From Streptomyces aquilus (lineage in GTDB: Bacteria; Actinomycetota; Actinomycetes; Streptomycetales; Streptomycetaceae), in NCBI RefSeq assembly GCF_003955715.1, contig NZ_CP034463.1, positions 7,068,001 through 7,132,000 of the forward strand: a DNA stretch of 64,000 nucleotides. The letters run 5' to 3'. Numbering within the stretch: position 1 is the stretch's first letter; each line of letters begins with the position of its first letter. Under the pieces are notes generated by a model. It saw nothing but the letters and a program-made list of their open reading frames with translations. It made no database searches and was not told the DNA's origin. The translations under genes were made by a program, and so were the position numbers. This document shows, in pieces, positions 44,589 through 54,008 of this stretch.

Positions 44589-45542
44589 TCAGTTCCCCTT
44601 CCAGCCGTCGCCCCAGGGCTGTTGCTCCTGCGGGGGGTCGGTATGCGCGTGGTACTCGACCGACTCGGCGGTCAGCTGCATGAACGCCTCCTCCAGGGAG
44701 GCCTGCTGGGGGCTGAGCTCGTGCAGCACGATCTGGTGCTGCGCGGCCAGCTCACCGATGTGCTCGGGCTTGCCGCCGTCGACCTCCAGCGCGCCGGAGC
44801 CGGTCTCCACGACGGTGATCCCGGCTCCGTGCAGCACGTCCAGCAGCCGTTCACGCTGGGGCGAGCGGATGCGGACGTACGACCGCGAGTTCTGCTCGAT
44901 GAACTCGGCCATGGACGTGTCGGCGAGCAGCCGGCCCTGACCGATGACGACGAGGTGGTCGGCGGTCAGCGCCATCTCGCTCATCAGGTGACTGGAGACG
45001 AACACCGTCCGGCCCTGCGCGGCCAGCGATTTCATCAGATTGCGGATCCAGTGGATGCCCTCGGGGTCGAGCCCGTTCACCGGCTCGTCGAACATCAGGA
45101 TGCGCGGATCGCCGAGCAGCGCGCCCGCGATGCCGAGCCGCTGTCCCATGCCGAGCGAGAACCCCTTGGCCTTCTTCTTCGCGACGGCGGTCAGGCCGAC
45201 GGTGTCGAGCACCTCGTCGACCCGGGCGCGCGGGATGCCGTTGCTCTGCGCGAGGCAGAGAAGGTGGTTGAAGGCGCTGCGCCCGCCGTGCATGGCCTTG
45301 GCGTCCAGCAGGGCGCCGATGTACTTGAGGGGGTCCTTCAGGCGGTCGTAGTGCTTGCCGTCGATGCGGACGTCGCCGGCGGTGGGCCGGTCGAGGCCGA
45401 GCATCATGCGCATCGTCGTCGACTTGCCGGCGCCGTTGGGACCGAGGAAGCCGGTGACGATGCCGGGTCTGACGGTGAAGGTCAGGTTGTTGACCGCGAC
45501 CTTCTCGCCGTACCGCTTGGTCAGGCCCTCGAGCTCGATCAT
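44589..45542 (-). CDS. ABC transporter ATPase, pair 2
   Basis: 317 residues: Walker A GPNGAGKSTT, signature FSLGMGQRLGIAGALLGDP, Walker B ILMFDEPVNGLDPEG, H-loop SSHLMSEM. It is closely similar to the pair 1 ATPase over the first 300 residues but ends shortly after, in ELSPQQASLEEAFMQLT and a short charged tail. Both belong to the BcrA/bacitracin-exporter-like group. The pairs arose by tandem duplication. Confidence 0.94.
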   Translation of the reverse strand: MIELEGLTKRYGEKVAVNNLTFTVRPGIVTGFLGPNGAGKSTTMRMMLGLDRPTAGDVRIDGKHYDRLKDPLKYIGALLDAKAMHGGRSAFNHLLCLAQSNGIPRARVDEVLDTVGLTAVAKKKAKGFSLGMGQRLGIAGALLGDPRILMFDEPVNGLDPEGIHWIRNLMKSLAAQGRTVFVSSHLMSEMALTADHLVVIGQGRLLADTSMAEFIEQNSRSYVRIRSPQRERLLDVLHGAGITVVETGSGALEVDGGKPEHIGELAAQHQIVLHELSPQQASLEEAFMQLTAESVEYHAHTDPPQEQQPWGDGWKGN

Positions 45543-45759
45543 GCGGCCACGCTAAGACGGGGTTTGGGCGGCTGCCACTTGAGCGGGAAGGGCGACGCCG
45601 AGCCAGGGCACGCTGTGGGTGCCGGTCGTGCGGGGAAGGGTGCCGAGGGCCGTGAGCGCGAGGCGTGTGCCGCGAAGGCGGTGACCAGGACGGAGGCCAC
45701 GCTCACGGAGATCGTCGACGAGATCTTCCTGCCGCTCGTACGACCGGCGGGCACGCCAA

Positions 45760-45793
45760 AGGCCCGCACCTTCGGGGGAGACGGTACGGGCCT
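45760..45793 (-). terminator. Hairpin downstream of filP
   Basis: GGCCCGCACC (45761-45770) and GGTACGGGCC (45783-45792) pair with one mismatch, flanked by a further A-T pair. It lies just after the filP stop on the minus strand and can end filP transcription. The remaining 217 bases to the ABC gene show no supported gene. Confidence 0.6.
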
Positions 45794-45809
45794 CTGAACG
45801 CGCTACTGC

Positions 45810-46748
45810 TTACCGGGACTGCTGAGCCGGAACTCCACGGGAGATCGGCTCGTCGTCCGTCGCCGGGGAGCCGGCGGCGGCCACGGCCGCGCCCGTGAGC
45901 GTCGCGAGCATCTCGCGGACGTTCGTGAGCTGGGCGTTGATCGAGTCGCGGCGGTTGGTGAGGGCGGCCAGCTCGCGCTCGGATTCCGAACGGATGCGGT
46001 CGGCCTTGGCGTTCGCGTCCGCGACGATGTCCTCGGCCTGACGCTGAGCCGTCTCCACCGTCTGGCGGGCGCGGCGCTCGGCGTCCGTGCGCAGCTTCTC
46101 GGCCTCCAGGCGGAGCTGCTCCGCGCGGTGCTCGATCTCCGCGAGGCGCTTCTCGGCCTTCTGCTGACGGGACGCGAGGTCGCGCTCCGACTGCTCGCGA
46201 CGCTTGGCCAGGTTGGTCTCGAAGTCCGCGGCGGCCTGAGCGGCCTTGGCGCGGGTCTCCTCGAAGAGGGCGTCCGCCTCCTCGCGCTTGGACTGCGCGT
46301 CCTTCTGGGCCTCGGCACGCAGCTGCGAAGCGTCGCTCTTGGCCTTCTCGACGATCCGGACGCCTTCGTCCTCGGCCTTGGCCTTGCGCTCCGCGGCGAA
46401 CGACTCCGCGTCGTTGCGCACCTGCTGGGCCGCGGACTCGGCCAGCTCGCGGTGCTGCTCGGCCGCGCGACGGGCCTCCTCGCGCAGGTCCTTGGCCTCT
46501 TCCTCGGCGAGGCGGAGGATCTTCTCGACACGCGCGCCGAGACCGGCGTACGACGGCTCCGCGTCGCTTACCTGAGCCTGGGCGTTCTGCGTCTCGAGGT
46601 GGAGCTCCTCGATGCGCTTTTCCAGAGCGGTGATGCGGGTGAGAGCGCTGTCACGGTCGGAGACGAGCTTGGAGATACGTTCGTCCACCTGAGCGCGGTC
46701 GTACCCACGCCGCACAAGCTCGAAGCCGTAGGGGGAAGTGTCGCTCAT
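45810..46748 (-). CDS. filP: FilP, intermediate filament-like coiled-coil protein
   Basis: 312 residues, almost all coiled coil, rich in Ala, Glu, Arg and Lys (EEEAKDLREEARRAAEQHRELAES). FilP of Streptomyces forms cytoplasmic filaments that stiffen the hypha behind the growing tip and interacts with DivIVA and Scy (established). The N-terminal MSDTSPYGFELVRRGYDRAQVDERI resembles a DivIVA-type head. The C-terminal end is unstructured. It lies next to scy in the same orientation, with 203 bases between the genes, consistent with separate promoters. Confidence 0.96.
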   Translation of the reverse strand: MSDTSPYGFELVRRGYDRAQVDERISKLVSDRDSALTRITALEKRIEELHLETQNAQAQVSDAEPSYAGLGARVEKILRLAEEEAKDLREEARRAAEQHRELAESAAQQVRNDAESFAAERKAKAEDEGVRIVEKAKSDASQLRAEAQKDAQSKREEADALFEETRAKAAQAAADFETNLAKRREQSERDLASRQQKAEKRLAEIEHRAEQLRLEAEKLRTDAERRARQTVETAQRQAEDIVADANAKADRIRSESERELAALTNRRDSINAQLTNVREMLATLTGAAVAAAGSPATDDEPISRGVPAQQSR

Positions 46749-46951
46749 GGGGTTCCTGTCAAATGAGACCGGTGAGGTGATAGGGGGAATCCTAGGGGCC
46801 GAAGCGGTGTGTCATCGAGCGGATACGTGTTTGATCTGGAGAATGACACCCCTTTTGAGTGGCTAACCCTCGGACGGCTTGCCAAAAACTTGGTCAAACG
46901 CCCCAGACGGCACCGCAGTTCGACCGGTCGTGACCGGTCGGAACCTGTCGG

Positions 46952-49900
46952 TTAACTGTCCGAAGGCTTACCCGAACGAGGGGCGCCGACCGAGACGCCC
47001 GCCTTGACGCCACCGTCCTTGCCCCCCGCGGGAGCCTCGAAGGACTCCAACGCCTCCAGGACGTCCTGGACACGGGAGATCTCGGCATTGATGTCCTCGC
47101 GGCGCCGCACCAGGATCTCCAGCTCGCGCTTTCCTTCCTCGACCGTGCGCTTGGCCTCGCGGATCGCCTCCGCCTTGAGCTCCTCGGCCTCCCTCACGAG
47201 GGCCGACTTCTTCTGCTCGGCCTCCTTCAGGAGCAGCTCGGCCTTCTTCACGGCGGCGATCCGGACCTTGCCCGCCTCCGAATTGGCGTCCGACACCAGC
47301 TCCTTGGCCTTCGCCTGAGCCTTCGCCAGCTGCTCCTCGGACGCCTTGATGAGCGCGTCGCAGCGGTCGCCGGTCGACTTCATCGTCTCGGCGGCCTCGC
47401 GACGGGCCCGCTCGTGCAGGCTCTCGATCTCGGTGGTGATGCGGTCGCGCAGCTCCTCGGCCCGCTCCCTTATGGCGGTGGCGTCCCGGCGGGCGCCGAC
47501 GAGCAGCTCGTCCGCGTCCGTACGGGCCTTCTCCACCAGGGAGTTGCCCTCGACCGTCGCCTCGGAGACCAGCCGGTCGGCCTCCTTGCGGGCGGCGCCG
47601 ACCATCGTGTCGGCCTGCGCCTCCGCCTCCGCGGTGGTCTTGTGGGCCTGCTGCTGAGCCTCGGTGAGCAGCTTGTCGGCCTCGGCGGTGGTCTCGTTGA
47701 TGAGCGTGTCCACCTGCTCGGCCACGTCCTGGCGCCGCTTGTTGGCGTCCTTGCGGGCCTCGTCGAGGGTGTGCTCGGCCTCCTCGCGCGCCGCGTTGAG
47801 CAGGCGCTCCGCCTCGGCCAGGGCGTCGGCCTTGACGCGCTCGGACTCGCTGCGGATCCGCTCGGCGTGCTGCTGGGCGGAGCCGACCGTCTCGGCGGCC
47901 TCGGCCCGCAGCCGCTCCGCGTCGCCGGTGGCGTCCGCGATGAGCCGCTCGGCCTTGGCGACGGCCTCGGTCCGGACCCGCTCGGCCTCGGCCGCGGTCT
48001 CCAGACGCAACCGCTCCGCCTCGGCGACGGTGTCCTGCCGCAGCTGGTCGGTGTCCCGGATGGTGTCCGTGGTCAGCCGCTCGGCCTCGTTGCGCGCCTC
48101 GGTGATGAGGGCGTCGGCCTGCGAGGCCGCGTCCGAGCGGATGCGGTTGGCGTCCTCACGGGCGTCCGCCCGGGTCCGGGCGGCGGCCTGGTCGGCCTCG
48201 GCGAGCGCGTCGGAAGCCTCCGTGCGCACCCGCTGGGCGTACTCGGCCGCGTCGGAGCGCAACCGCTCGGACTCGGACATCGCGTCCGCCATGGTGCGCT
48301 CGGCGAGCGCCTTGGCGGCCTCCGACTCCTCGGTGGCCTCGCGCCGGACACGGCTCGCGTCCTCGCTGGCCCGCTCCCGCTCGGCGTAGGCGTCGGCGCG
48401 GACCCGGTCCGCCTCCTCCTCGGCCTCCCGACGGGTACGGTCCGCCGCGTGCTCCGCGGCGCTGCGCAGCCCGGTGATCTCCTCCTGGGCCTGCTCGTGC
48501 AGCCCGGCGACCGAGTCGCGGACCTGCTGGGCGTGCTGCTCGGCCGCCGACACCATCTCGGTGGCGCGCCGGTCGGCCTCCTCGACCAGCCGCACCGCCT
48601 CGGCCTGCGCGTCCTCGACCCGGCTGCGCGCCGCGGCCAGCAGCTCGTCGCTCTGCTCGCGAGCCCGCTCCCGCTCCTGGTCGGCCTCGGCACGCGCCGC
48701 GCCGAGGGTCTCCTCGGCCTCACGACGACGCCGTACGGCCTCCTCCTGGGCGGCGGCCAGCGTCTCGGACGCCTCCGTCGCCAGGCGCTCGGCGGCGGCC
48801 TGCGCCTCCGCGCGGACCCGGTCGGCGGTGTCCTGGGCCTCCGTCTTGAGCCGCTCGGCCTCGGCCGCGGCCTCCGAACGCAGCCGTACGGCGACGGCCT
48901 CGCCCTCGGCCCGGGACGCGGACGCGTCGGCCGCGGCCTCGGTGCGCAGCCGCTCGGCCTCCGCCTCGGCCTGCTGCTGGAGCGTGCGGATGCGTTCCGC
49001 GGCCTCGCCGCGCAGGCGCTCGCTCTCCTCGGCGGCCTCGCGACGGATCCGCGCGGCCTCCTCACGGGCCTCGGTCAGCGCCTGCTCGGCGGCCGTCAGC
49101 CGCTCCTCGGCCTCGGTCTGAAGCCGGGTCAGCTCCTCGGCGGCCTCCGCGCGACGGGCCTCTATAGCGCGCTCGGTCTCCTCGCGCAGCTCGCGCGCGG
49201 CCTGCTCGGCGTCGTTGCGGATGCCCTCGGACTGCTCAAGGACCTCTTCGCGGTGGCGCTCGGCCTCCTGCCGGGTCCGCTGGAGGGTCTCCTCGGCCTG
49301 CCGGCGCAGGGTCGTCGCCCGCTCGATGGCCTCGGTGCGGACCTTCTCGCTGTCCGCCGTCGCCGTCTGGCGCAGCTCGTCGGCGTCCGCCTTGGCCTTG
49401 GCCAGCAGCTCCTCGGCGGTCTTGGCCGCCTCCTCGATCTGCTGAACGGCCTCCTTGCGGGCCTCCGCGCGGATCTTCTCGCCCTCGGCGACCGCGTCGG
49501 CGCGCAGCTGCTCGGCCTCGCCGCGCAGCCGGCGGGCCTCCTCCTGCAACTCGACCGTCTTGGCGCGGTACTCCTTGGTGTCGTCCTTGGCCGCGCCCTT
49601 GAGCTGCTCGGCCAGGTCGTGCGCCTCGGCGCGCAGCCGGTCCGCCTCGGCCTCGGCCTCGGAACGGATCCGCTCGGCCTCCTCGGCGGCCGCCTTGGTG
49701 GTGTTACGCGCGTCCTCGGACGCCTTGTTGAGGACGTCCTCGGCGGTCTTGGCGGCCTTGCCGAGCTGGGAGGCGGTCTCCTCCGCGGTGATCGTGCGGG
49801 CCTTCTCGGCGGCCTCGGCGACGATCTTCTCGGCCTCCGCGCGGGCGTCCGCGACGATCTGCTCGGCGTCCGCCTTGGTGGTCTCGGCCTCCTGGGTGGC

Positions 49901-50863
49901 CTCGCTGACCAGCCGGGCGACCTGCTCCTTGGCCGTACGGACACGCTGTTCGTTGGCCGACTCGGCGCTCGACAGGGCCTTCTCGGCGGCCGCCTTGGCC
50001 TCGGTGACGAGCTTCTCGGCCTCGGCCTGCGCCTTGCGCAGCGCCTCCTCCGCCTCCGTCATCCGCTGCTCGGCGGCGCGGCTGAGCTCGGTGGCCTGGC
50101 GGCGGGCGGCGTCCGACTCCGTCGCCGTGGAGCTGCGCAGCTGCTCGGCGTGGTCGGTGGCCTCCTGGGCCTGGGTGGAGGCCGCGTTCAGCAGCCGCTC
50201 GGCGTCCGCGCGGGCGCGGCGCAGCAACTGCTCGGCCTCGGCGCGGGCCGCCTCGGCCTCGCTGGTCAGCCGCTGGCGGGCCTCGGTGGTGAGCCGCTCG
50301 GCCTCCGCGCGGGCGGCCGCCATGGCCTGCTCGGCCTCCGCGCGGGACTCCTCCAGGAGCCGGCGGGCCTGCTGCTCGCTGCGGGCGCGCAGCTGCTCGG
50401 CCCACGCCACGTTCTCGTTGACGTGCGACTCGACGGTCTGGCGGCGCTCGGCGAGCTCCTGGTCCAGCTGCTGGCGACGGGTGACCGCCTCCTGGTGCAG
50501 CTCCGCCTGGAGCCGCGCCGCGTTCTCGGCGTGCTCCTGGAGGATGCGCTGGGTCTGCGCCCGCGCCTGGCTCAGCTCGCGCTCGGCGTCCTGACGCAGC
50601 TGGTCGGCCTGCATCTGGGCGTTGCGCAGCAACTGTTCGGCCTGGTAGCCGATGTCGCCGCCCGAGAACTCGGGCCGGGACATGATGGTGCGGCGCGCCT
50701 CGTGCAGCTTGGCGCGCAGCACCTCGACCTGGTAGCCGAGGTCCTCGGCGTGCTGGATCGCCTTTTCCCGCTCGGTCTTCAGCCGATCCATCTCGGCCTC
50801 GAACCGAGAGAGGTGGTCGACGTCAGCCGCCGGCTCTCGCTCCTGGCGTTCGTAGCCCCGCAC
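46952..50863 (-). CDS. scy: Scy, giant coiled-coil polarity scaffold
   Basis: 1303 residues from GTG 50863 (VRGYERQEREPAADVDHL), matching the Scy N-terminus I remember; the frame is open a further 16 codons. Apart from a DivIVA-like N-terminal part (RFEAEMDRLKTEREKAIQHAEDLGYQ) it is one long coiled coil of repeated Ala/Glu/Arg-rich blocks of roughly 51 residues (EAERLRTEA types). In Streptomyces, Scy organises the tip complex with DivIVA and FilP and sets branching (established). The repeat structure forces base composition that leaves a 1,300-codon antisense frame open. Confidence 0.96.
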   Translation of the reverse strand: MRGYERQEREPAADVDHLSRFEAEMDRLKTEREKAIQHAEDLGYQVEVLRAKLHEARRTIMSRPEFSGGDIGYQAEQLLRNAQMQADQLRQDAERELSQARAQTQRILQEHAENAARLQAELHQEAVTRRQQLDQELAERRQTVESHVNENVAWAEQLRARSEQQARRLLEESRAEAEQAMAAARAEAERLTTEARQRLTSEAEAARAEAEQLLRRARADAERLLNAASTQAQEATDHAEQLRSSTATESDAARRQATELSRAAEQRMTEAEEALRKAQAEAEKLVTEAKAAAEKALSSAESANEQRVRTAKEQVARLVSEATQEAETTKADAEQIVADARAEAEKIVAEAAEKARTITAEETASQLGKAAKTAEDVLNKASEDARNTTKAAAEEAERIRSEAEAEADRLRAEAHDLAEQLKGAAKDDTKEYRAKTVELQEEARRLRGEAEQLRADAVAEGEKIRAEARKEAVQQIEEAAKTAEELLAKAKADADELRQTATADSEKVRTEAIERATTLRRQAEETLQRTRQEAERHREEVLEQSEGIRNDAEQAARELREETERAIEARRAEAAEELTRLQTEAEERLTAAEQALTEAREEAARIRREAAEESERLRGEAAERIRTLQQQAEAEAERLRTEAAADASASRAEGEAVAVRLRSEAAAEAERLKTEAQDTADRVRAEAQAAAERLATEASETLAAAQEEAVRRRREAEETLGAARAEADQERERAREQSDELLAAARSRVEDAQAEAVRLVEEADRRATEMVSAAEQHAQQVRDSVAGLHEQAQEEITGLRSAAEHAADRTRREAEEEADRVRADAYAERERASEDASRVRREATEESEAAKALAERTMADAMSESERLRSDAAEYAQRVRTEASDALAEADQAAARTRADAREDANRIRSDAASQADALITEARNEAERLTTDTIRDTDQLRQDTVAEAERLRLETAAEAERVRTEAVAKAERLIADATGDAERLRAEAAETVGSAQQHAERIRSESERVKADALAEAERLLNAAREEAEHTLDEARKDANKRRQDVAEQVDTLINETTAEADKLLTEAQQQAHKTTAEAEAQADTMVGAARKEADRLVSEATVEGNSLVEKARTDADELLVGARRDATAIRERAEELRDRITTEIESLHERARREAAETMKSTGDRCDALIKASEEQLAKAQAKAKELVSDANSEAGKVRIAAVKKAELLLKEAEQKKSALVREAEELKAEAIREAKRTVEEGKRELEILVRRREDINAEISRVQDVLEALESFEAPAGGKDGGVKAGVSVGAPRSGKPSDS

Positions 50864-51072
50864 TGCGCGGTCCCATCCGTCCCCTGGTCGCAAGTCTCTC
50901 CATACGAGCACCGTCCATCCGCCGAACGGGGCCCCCGGGGAATGGTGTCAGATCAACGGCGGAGCATGGGCTGCCGCCCAGCGCTCGCCCCCCGAAACAC
51001 GGACCCCGGCCAGCGGTCACCACTGGGAGAGCGGCGACCGCCCCCAACCCTACCGGCCCATATGTACGAGGG

Positions 51073-51513
51073 TCAGTGCTCAGGTGACTCAACGGGCGCC
51101 GAAGTGACCAGTTCTGTCAGTACACCGTGGCAATCCTTGGGGTGCAGGAAGGTGATTCGTGACCCCATGGAGCCGCGTCGCGGCTCCTCGTACAGCACGC
51201 GTACGCCCTTGTCCTTGATGTCCGCGGCGTCCGCGTCCACGTCCGCCGTACCGAAAGCGATGTGGTGGACGCCCTCGCCGTTCTTGTCGAGCCACTTGGC
51301 GACGGTCGAGTCGGGGCGGGTCGGCTCCAGAAGTTGCAGGTAGGAGGCCCCGCCGTCGGAAGTGTCGTTGATCTTGAGCATGGCCTCGCGGACGCCCTGC
51401 TCCTCGTTGACCTCGGAGTGGAAGACCTCGAAGCCGTAGGTGGCCCGGTAGAACTCGACAGTCTTGTCGAGGTCGAAGCAGGCGATCCCGATGTGGTCGA
51501 TTCGCGTCAGCAT
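51073..51513 (-). CDS. mce: Methylmalonyl-CoA epimerase
   Basis: Interconverts (2S)- and (2R)-methylmalonyl-CoA between propionyl-CoA carboxylase and the B12-dependent mutase. 146 residues in the glyoxalase/VOC fold, with metal ligands in DHIGIACFDL (His) and GVHHIAFG (His) and the Glu in the LTELV ending. It is divergent from the thiolase gene, sharing a 147-base promoter region. Confidence 0.95.
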   Translation of the reverse strand: MLTRIDHIGIACFDLDKTVEFYRATYGFEVFHSEVNEEQGVREAMLKINDTSDGGASYLQLLEPTRPDSTVAKWLDKNGEGVHHIAFGTADVDADAADIKDKGVRVLYEEPRRGSMGSRITFLHPKDCHGVLTELVTSAPVESPEH

Positions 51514-51660
51514 GGTGTTAGTGCAGCGCTCGGGAGATGGTTACGCAACGTGCCAGCGATCACACTGACGGGCCGGTGACGGCACGGAGTGCCACTCAGT
51601 ACATTCGAAGTAAACCCTCGTTCACTCCTCGGCTGTCCAGCTGGAAGGGGATCGCACCTC

Positions 51661-52857
51661 ATGTCTTCCGGAACTACCTCGGTGATCGTCGCGGGCGCTC
51701 GTACGCCCATGGGACGGTTGCTCGGTTCGCTGAAGTCCTTCTCCGGAGCCGACCTCGGCGGCTTCGCGATCAAGGCCGCCCTCGACCGTGCGGGGATCGG
51801 TGGCGACCAGGTCCAGTACGTGATCATGGGTCAGGTCCTCCAGGCCGGCGCCGGTCAGATCCCGGCCCGTCAGGCCGCCGTCAAGGGCGGCATCCCGATG
51901 AGCGTCCCGGCGCTCACCATCAACAAGGTGTGTCTGTCCGGCCTCGACGCCATCGCGCTGGCCGACCAGCTGATCCGCGCCGGCGAGTTCGACGTGATCG
52001 TCGCGGGCGGCCAGGAGTCCATGACCAACGCCCCGCATCTGCTCCCCAAGTCCCGCGAGGGCTACAAGTACGGCGCCATCGAGATGCTCGACGCCATGGC
52101 GTACGACGGCCTGACCGACTCCTTCGAGGGCATCGCCATGGGTGAGTCCACGGAGAAGCACAACACCCGCCTCGGCATCCAGCGCCCCGAGCAGGACGAG
52201 ATCGCCGCCCTGTCCCACCAGCGTGCCGCGGCCGCCCAGAAGAACGGCATCTTCGAGGCCGAGATCACCCCGGTGGAGATTCCGCAGCGCAAGGGCGAGC
52301 CGGTCGTCTTCAGCAAGGACGAGGGCATCCGCGGCGACACCACCGTGGAGTCCCTCGGCAAGCTCCGCCCGGCGTTCACCCGCGACGGCACCATCACGGC
52401 CGGCACCTCCTCGCAGATCTCGGACGGTGCGGCGGCCGTGGTCGTGATGAGCAAGGCCAAGGCGCAGGAGCTGGGCCTGGAGTGGATCGCCGAGATCGGC
52501 GCCCACGGCAACGTGGCCGGTCCGGACAACTCCCTCCAGTCGCAGCCGTCCAACGCGATCCTGCACGCCCTCAAGAAGGAGGGCCTGGAGGTCTCGGACC
52601 TCGACCTGATCGAGATCAACGAGGCCTTCGCCGCCGTCGCGGTCCAGTCAATGAAGGACCTCGGCGTGTCCACCGAAACGGTGAACGTCAACGGCGGGGC
52701 CATCGCCCTGGGCCACCCGATCGGCATGTCCGGCGCCCGCCTGGTCCTCCACCTGGCGCTGGAGCTGAAGCGGCGCGGCGGCGGGGTCGGCGCGGCGGCG
52801 CTGTGCGGCGGCGGCGGCCAGGGTGACGCGCTGATCGTGCGGGTACCCAAGGCCTGA
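51661..52857 (+). CDS. Acetyl-CoA acetyltransferase (thiolase)
   Basis: Condenses two acetyl-CoA to acetoacetyl-CoA or cleaves it. 398 residues from ATG 51661, where family similarity begins ([17 protein letters not shown]). Nucleophile Cys91 in [11 protein letters not shown], catalytic His in [17 protein letters not shown], second Cys in [10 protein letters not shown]. It is followed by meaB after 37 bases, so the two may be cotranscribed. It may supply acetoacetyl-CoA to the hydroxybutyryl-CoA dehydrogenase and ethylmalonyl-CoA pathway. Confidence 0.95.
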   Translation: MSSGTTSVIVAGARTPMGRLLGSLKSFSGADLGGFAIKAALDRAGIGGDQVQYVIMGQVLQAGAGQIPARQAAVKGGIPMSVPALTINKVCLSGLDAIALADQLIRAGEFDVIVAGGQESMTNAPHLLPKSREGYKYGAIEMLDAMAYDGLTDSFEGIAMGESTEKHNTRLGIQRPEQDEIAALSHQRAAAAQKNGIFEAEITPVEIPQRKGEPVVFSKDEGIRGDTTVESLGKLRPAFTRDGTITAGTSSQISDGAAAVVVMSKAKAQELGLEWIAEIGAHGNVAGPDNSLQSQPSNAILHALKKEGLEVSDLDLIEINEAFAAVAVQSMKDLGVSTETVNVNGGAIALGHPIGMSGARLVLHLALELKRRGGGVGAAALCGGGGQGDALIVRVPKA

Positions 52858-52894
52858 GTTCTCGTACGTCGGGTTCGAGCTGATCGGAGCTGTG

Positions 52895-53851
52895 ATGCAG
52901 GACGTCTCCACCCTGGTGGCCCAGGCCAGGGAAGGCCGGCCGCGGGCCGTGGCCCGGCTGATCTCCCTCGTGGAGGGGGCGTCCCCGCAGCTCCGAGAGG
53001 TCATGGCGGCCCTGGCCCCGCTGACGGGCACGGCGTACGTCGTCGGCCTGACCGGCTCACCGGGCGTCGGCAAGTCCACGTCGACGTCCACCCTGGTGAC
53101 CGCGTACCGCAAGCAGGGCAAGCGGGTCGGCGTCCTGGCCGTCGACCCGTCCTCGCCGTTCTCCGGCGGCGCCCTGCTCGGCGACCGGGTGCGCATGTCG
53201 GACCACGCCTCCGACCCCGGCGTCTACATCCGCTCGATGGCCACCCGCGGCCACCTCGGCGGCCTGGCCTGGGCGGCGCCCCAGGCGATCCGCGTCCTGG
53301 ACGCGGCGGGCTGCGACGTGATCCTGGTCGAGACGGTCGGCGTCGGCCAGTCCGAGGTGGAGATCGCCTCCCAGGCCGACACCTCCGTCGTCCTCCTGGC
53401 CCCCGGCATGGGCGACGGCATCCAGGCGGCCAAGGCCGGAATCCTGGAGATCGGTGACGTGTACGTCGTCAACAAGGCCGACCGCGACGGCGCCGACGCC
53501 ACCGCCCGCGAGCTCAACCACATGCTGGGCCTGGGCGAGTCCCGAGGCCCTGGCGACTGGCGCCCCCCGATCGTCAAGACGGTCGCGGCCCGCTCCGAGG
53601 GCGTCGACGAGGTCGTCGAGGCCCTGGAGAAGCACCGCGCCTGGATGGAGGAGCGCGGCGTCCTCGCCGAGCGCCGCCAGGCCCGTGCCGCCCACGAGGT
53701 GGAGACCATCGCGGTCACGGCCCTGCGCGAACGCATCGGCGACCTGCACGGCGACCGCCGCCTCGGCGCACTGGCGGAGCGGATCGTGGCGGGCGAGCTG
53801 GACCCGTACCGGGCGGCGGACGAGCTGGTGGCGGGGCTGACGGAGGGCTGA
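52895..53851 (+). CDS. meaB: MeaB-type GTPase, chaperone of methylmalonyl-CoA mutase
   Basis: G3E-family GTPase that guards and reloads the cobalamin cofactor of methylmalonyl-CoA mutase. 318 residues from ATG 52895, 5 bases after GGAG (a GTG 3 bases earlier is too close). Motifs: GSPGVGKST, VDPSSPFSGGALLGDRVRM, VETVGVGQSE, NKADRDGAD. The mutase genes themselves are not in the window. The context with mce and the PduO adenosyltransferase supports the role. Confidence 0.95.
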   Translation: MQDVSTLVAQAREGRPRAVARLISLVEGASPQLREVMAALAPLTGTAYVVGLTGSPGVGKSTSTSTLVTAYRKQGKRVGVLAVDPSSPFSGGALLGDRVRMSDHASDPGVYIRSMATRGHLGGLAWAAPQAIRVLDAAGCDVILVETVGVGQSEVEIASQADTSVVLLAPGMGDGIQAAKAGILEIGDVYVVNKADRDGADATARELNHMLGLGESRGPGDWRPPIVKTVAARSEGVDEVVEALEKHRAWMEERGVLAERRQARAAHEVETIAVTALRERIGDLHGDRRLGALAERIVAGELDPYRAADELVAGLTEG

Positions 53852-53862
53852 GGCCGCCACTC

Positions 53863-53962
53863 TGGTCAACTCGCCGTGGATGTTGGTACGTTGATCGACA
53901 TGTTCCTTCTCCTGGCATAGAGCGCGCCCCTGACCGCGACCCGCTGACCACAGCCGTCGCGG
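53863..53962 (+). promoter_or_regulatory. Possible leader peptide and hairpin upstream of MFS gene
   Basis: A six-codon ORF, ATG at 53900 to TAG at 53920, would encode MFLLLA. It has no ribosome site but sits 8 bases after a weak -10 (TACGTT, 53887-53892), with TGGTCA 18 bases further up, so it could be leaderless. A 7-bp hairpin (53934-53940 with 53956-53962) follows. This resembles translational attenuation before efflux genes, but it is only a guess. Confidence 0.25.
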
Positions 53963-54008
53963 CCCTTCGGCGTCCCTTGCTCATGCCTTTCGCAGAGGAA
54001 CTTCTCCC

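Noticed and set aside
45682..45797. Short plus-strand frame between the ABC and filP genes
   Set aside because: No recognised product; it ends inside the filP terminator hairpin.
47414..51343. A plus-strand open frame of about 1,300 codons antisense to scy
   Set aside because: It mirrors the repetitive Ala/Glu/Arg codons of scy, giving a low-complexity Leu/Gly/Arg product with no domain. GC bias explains it.
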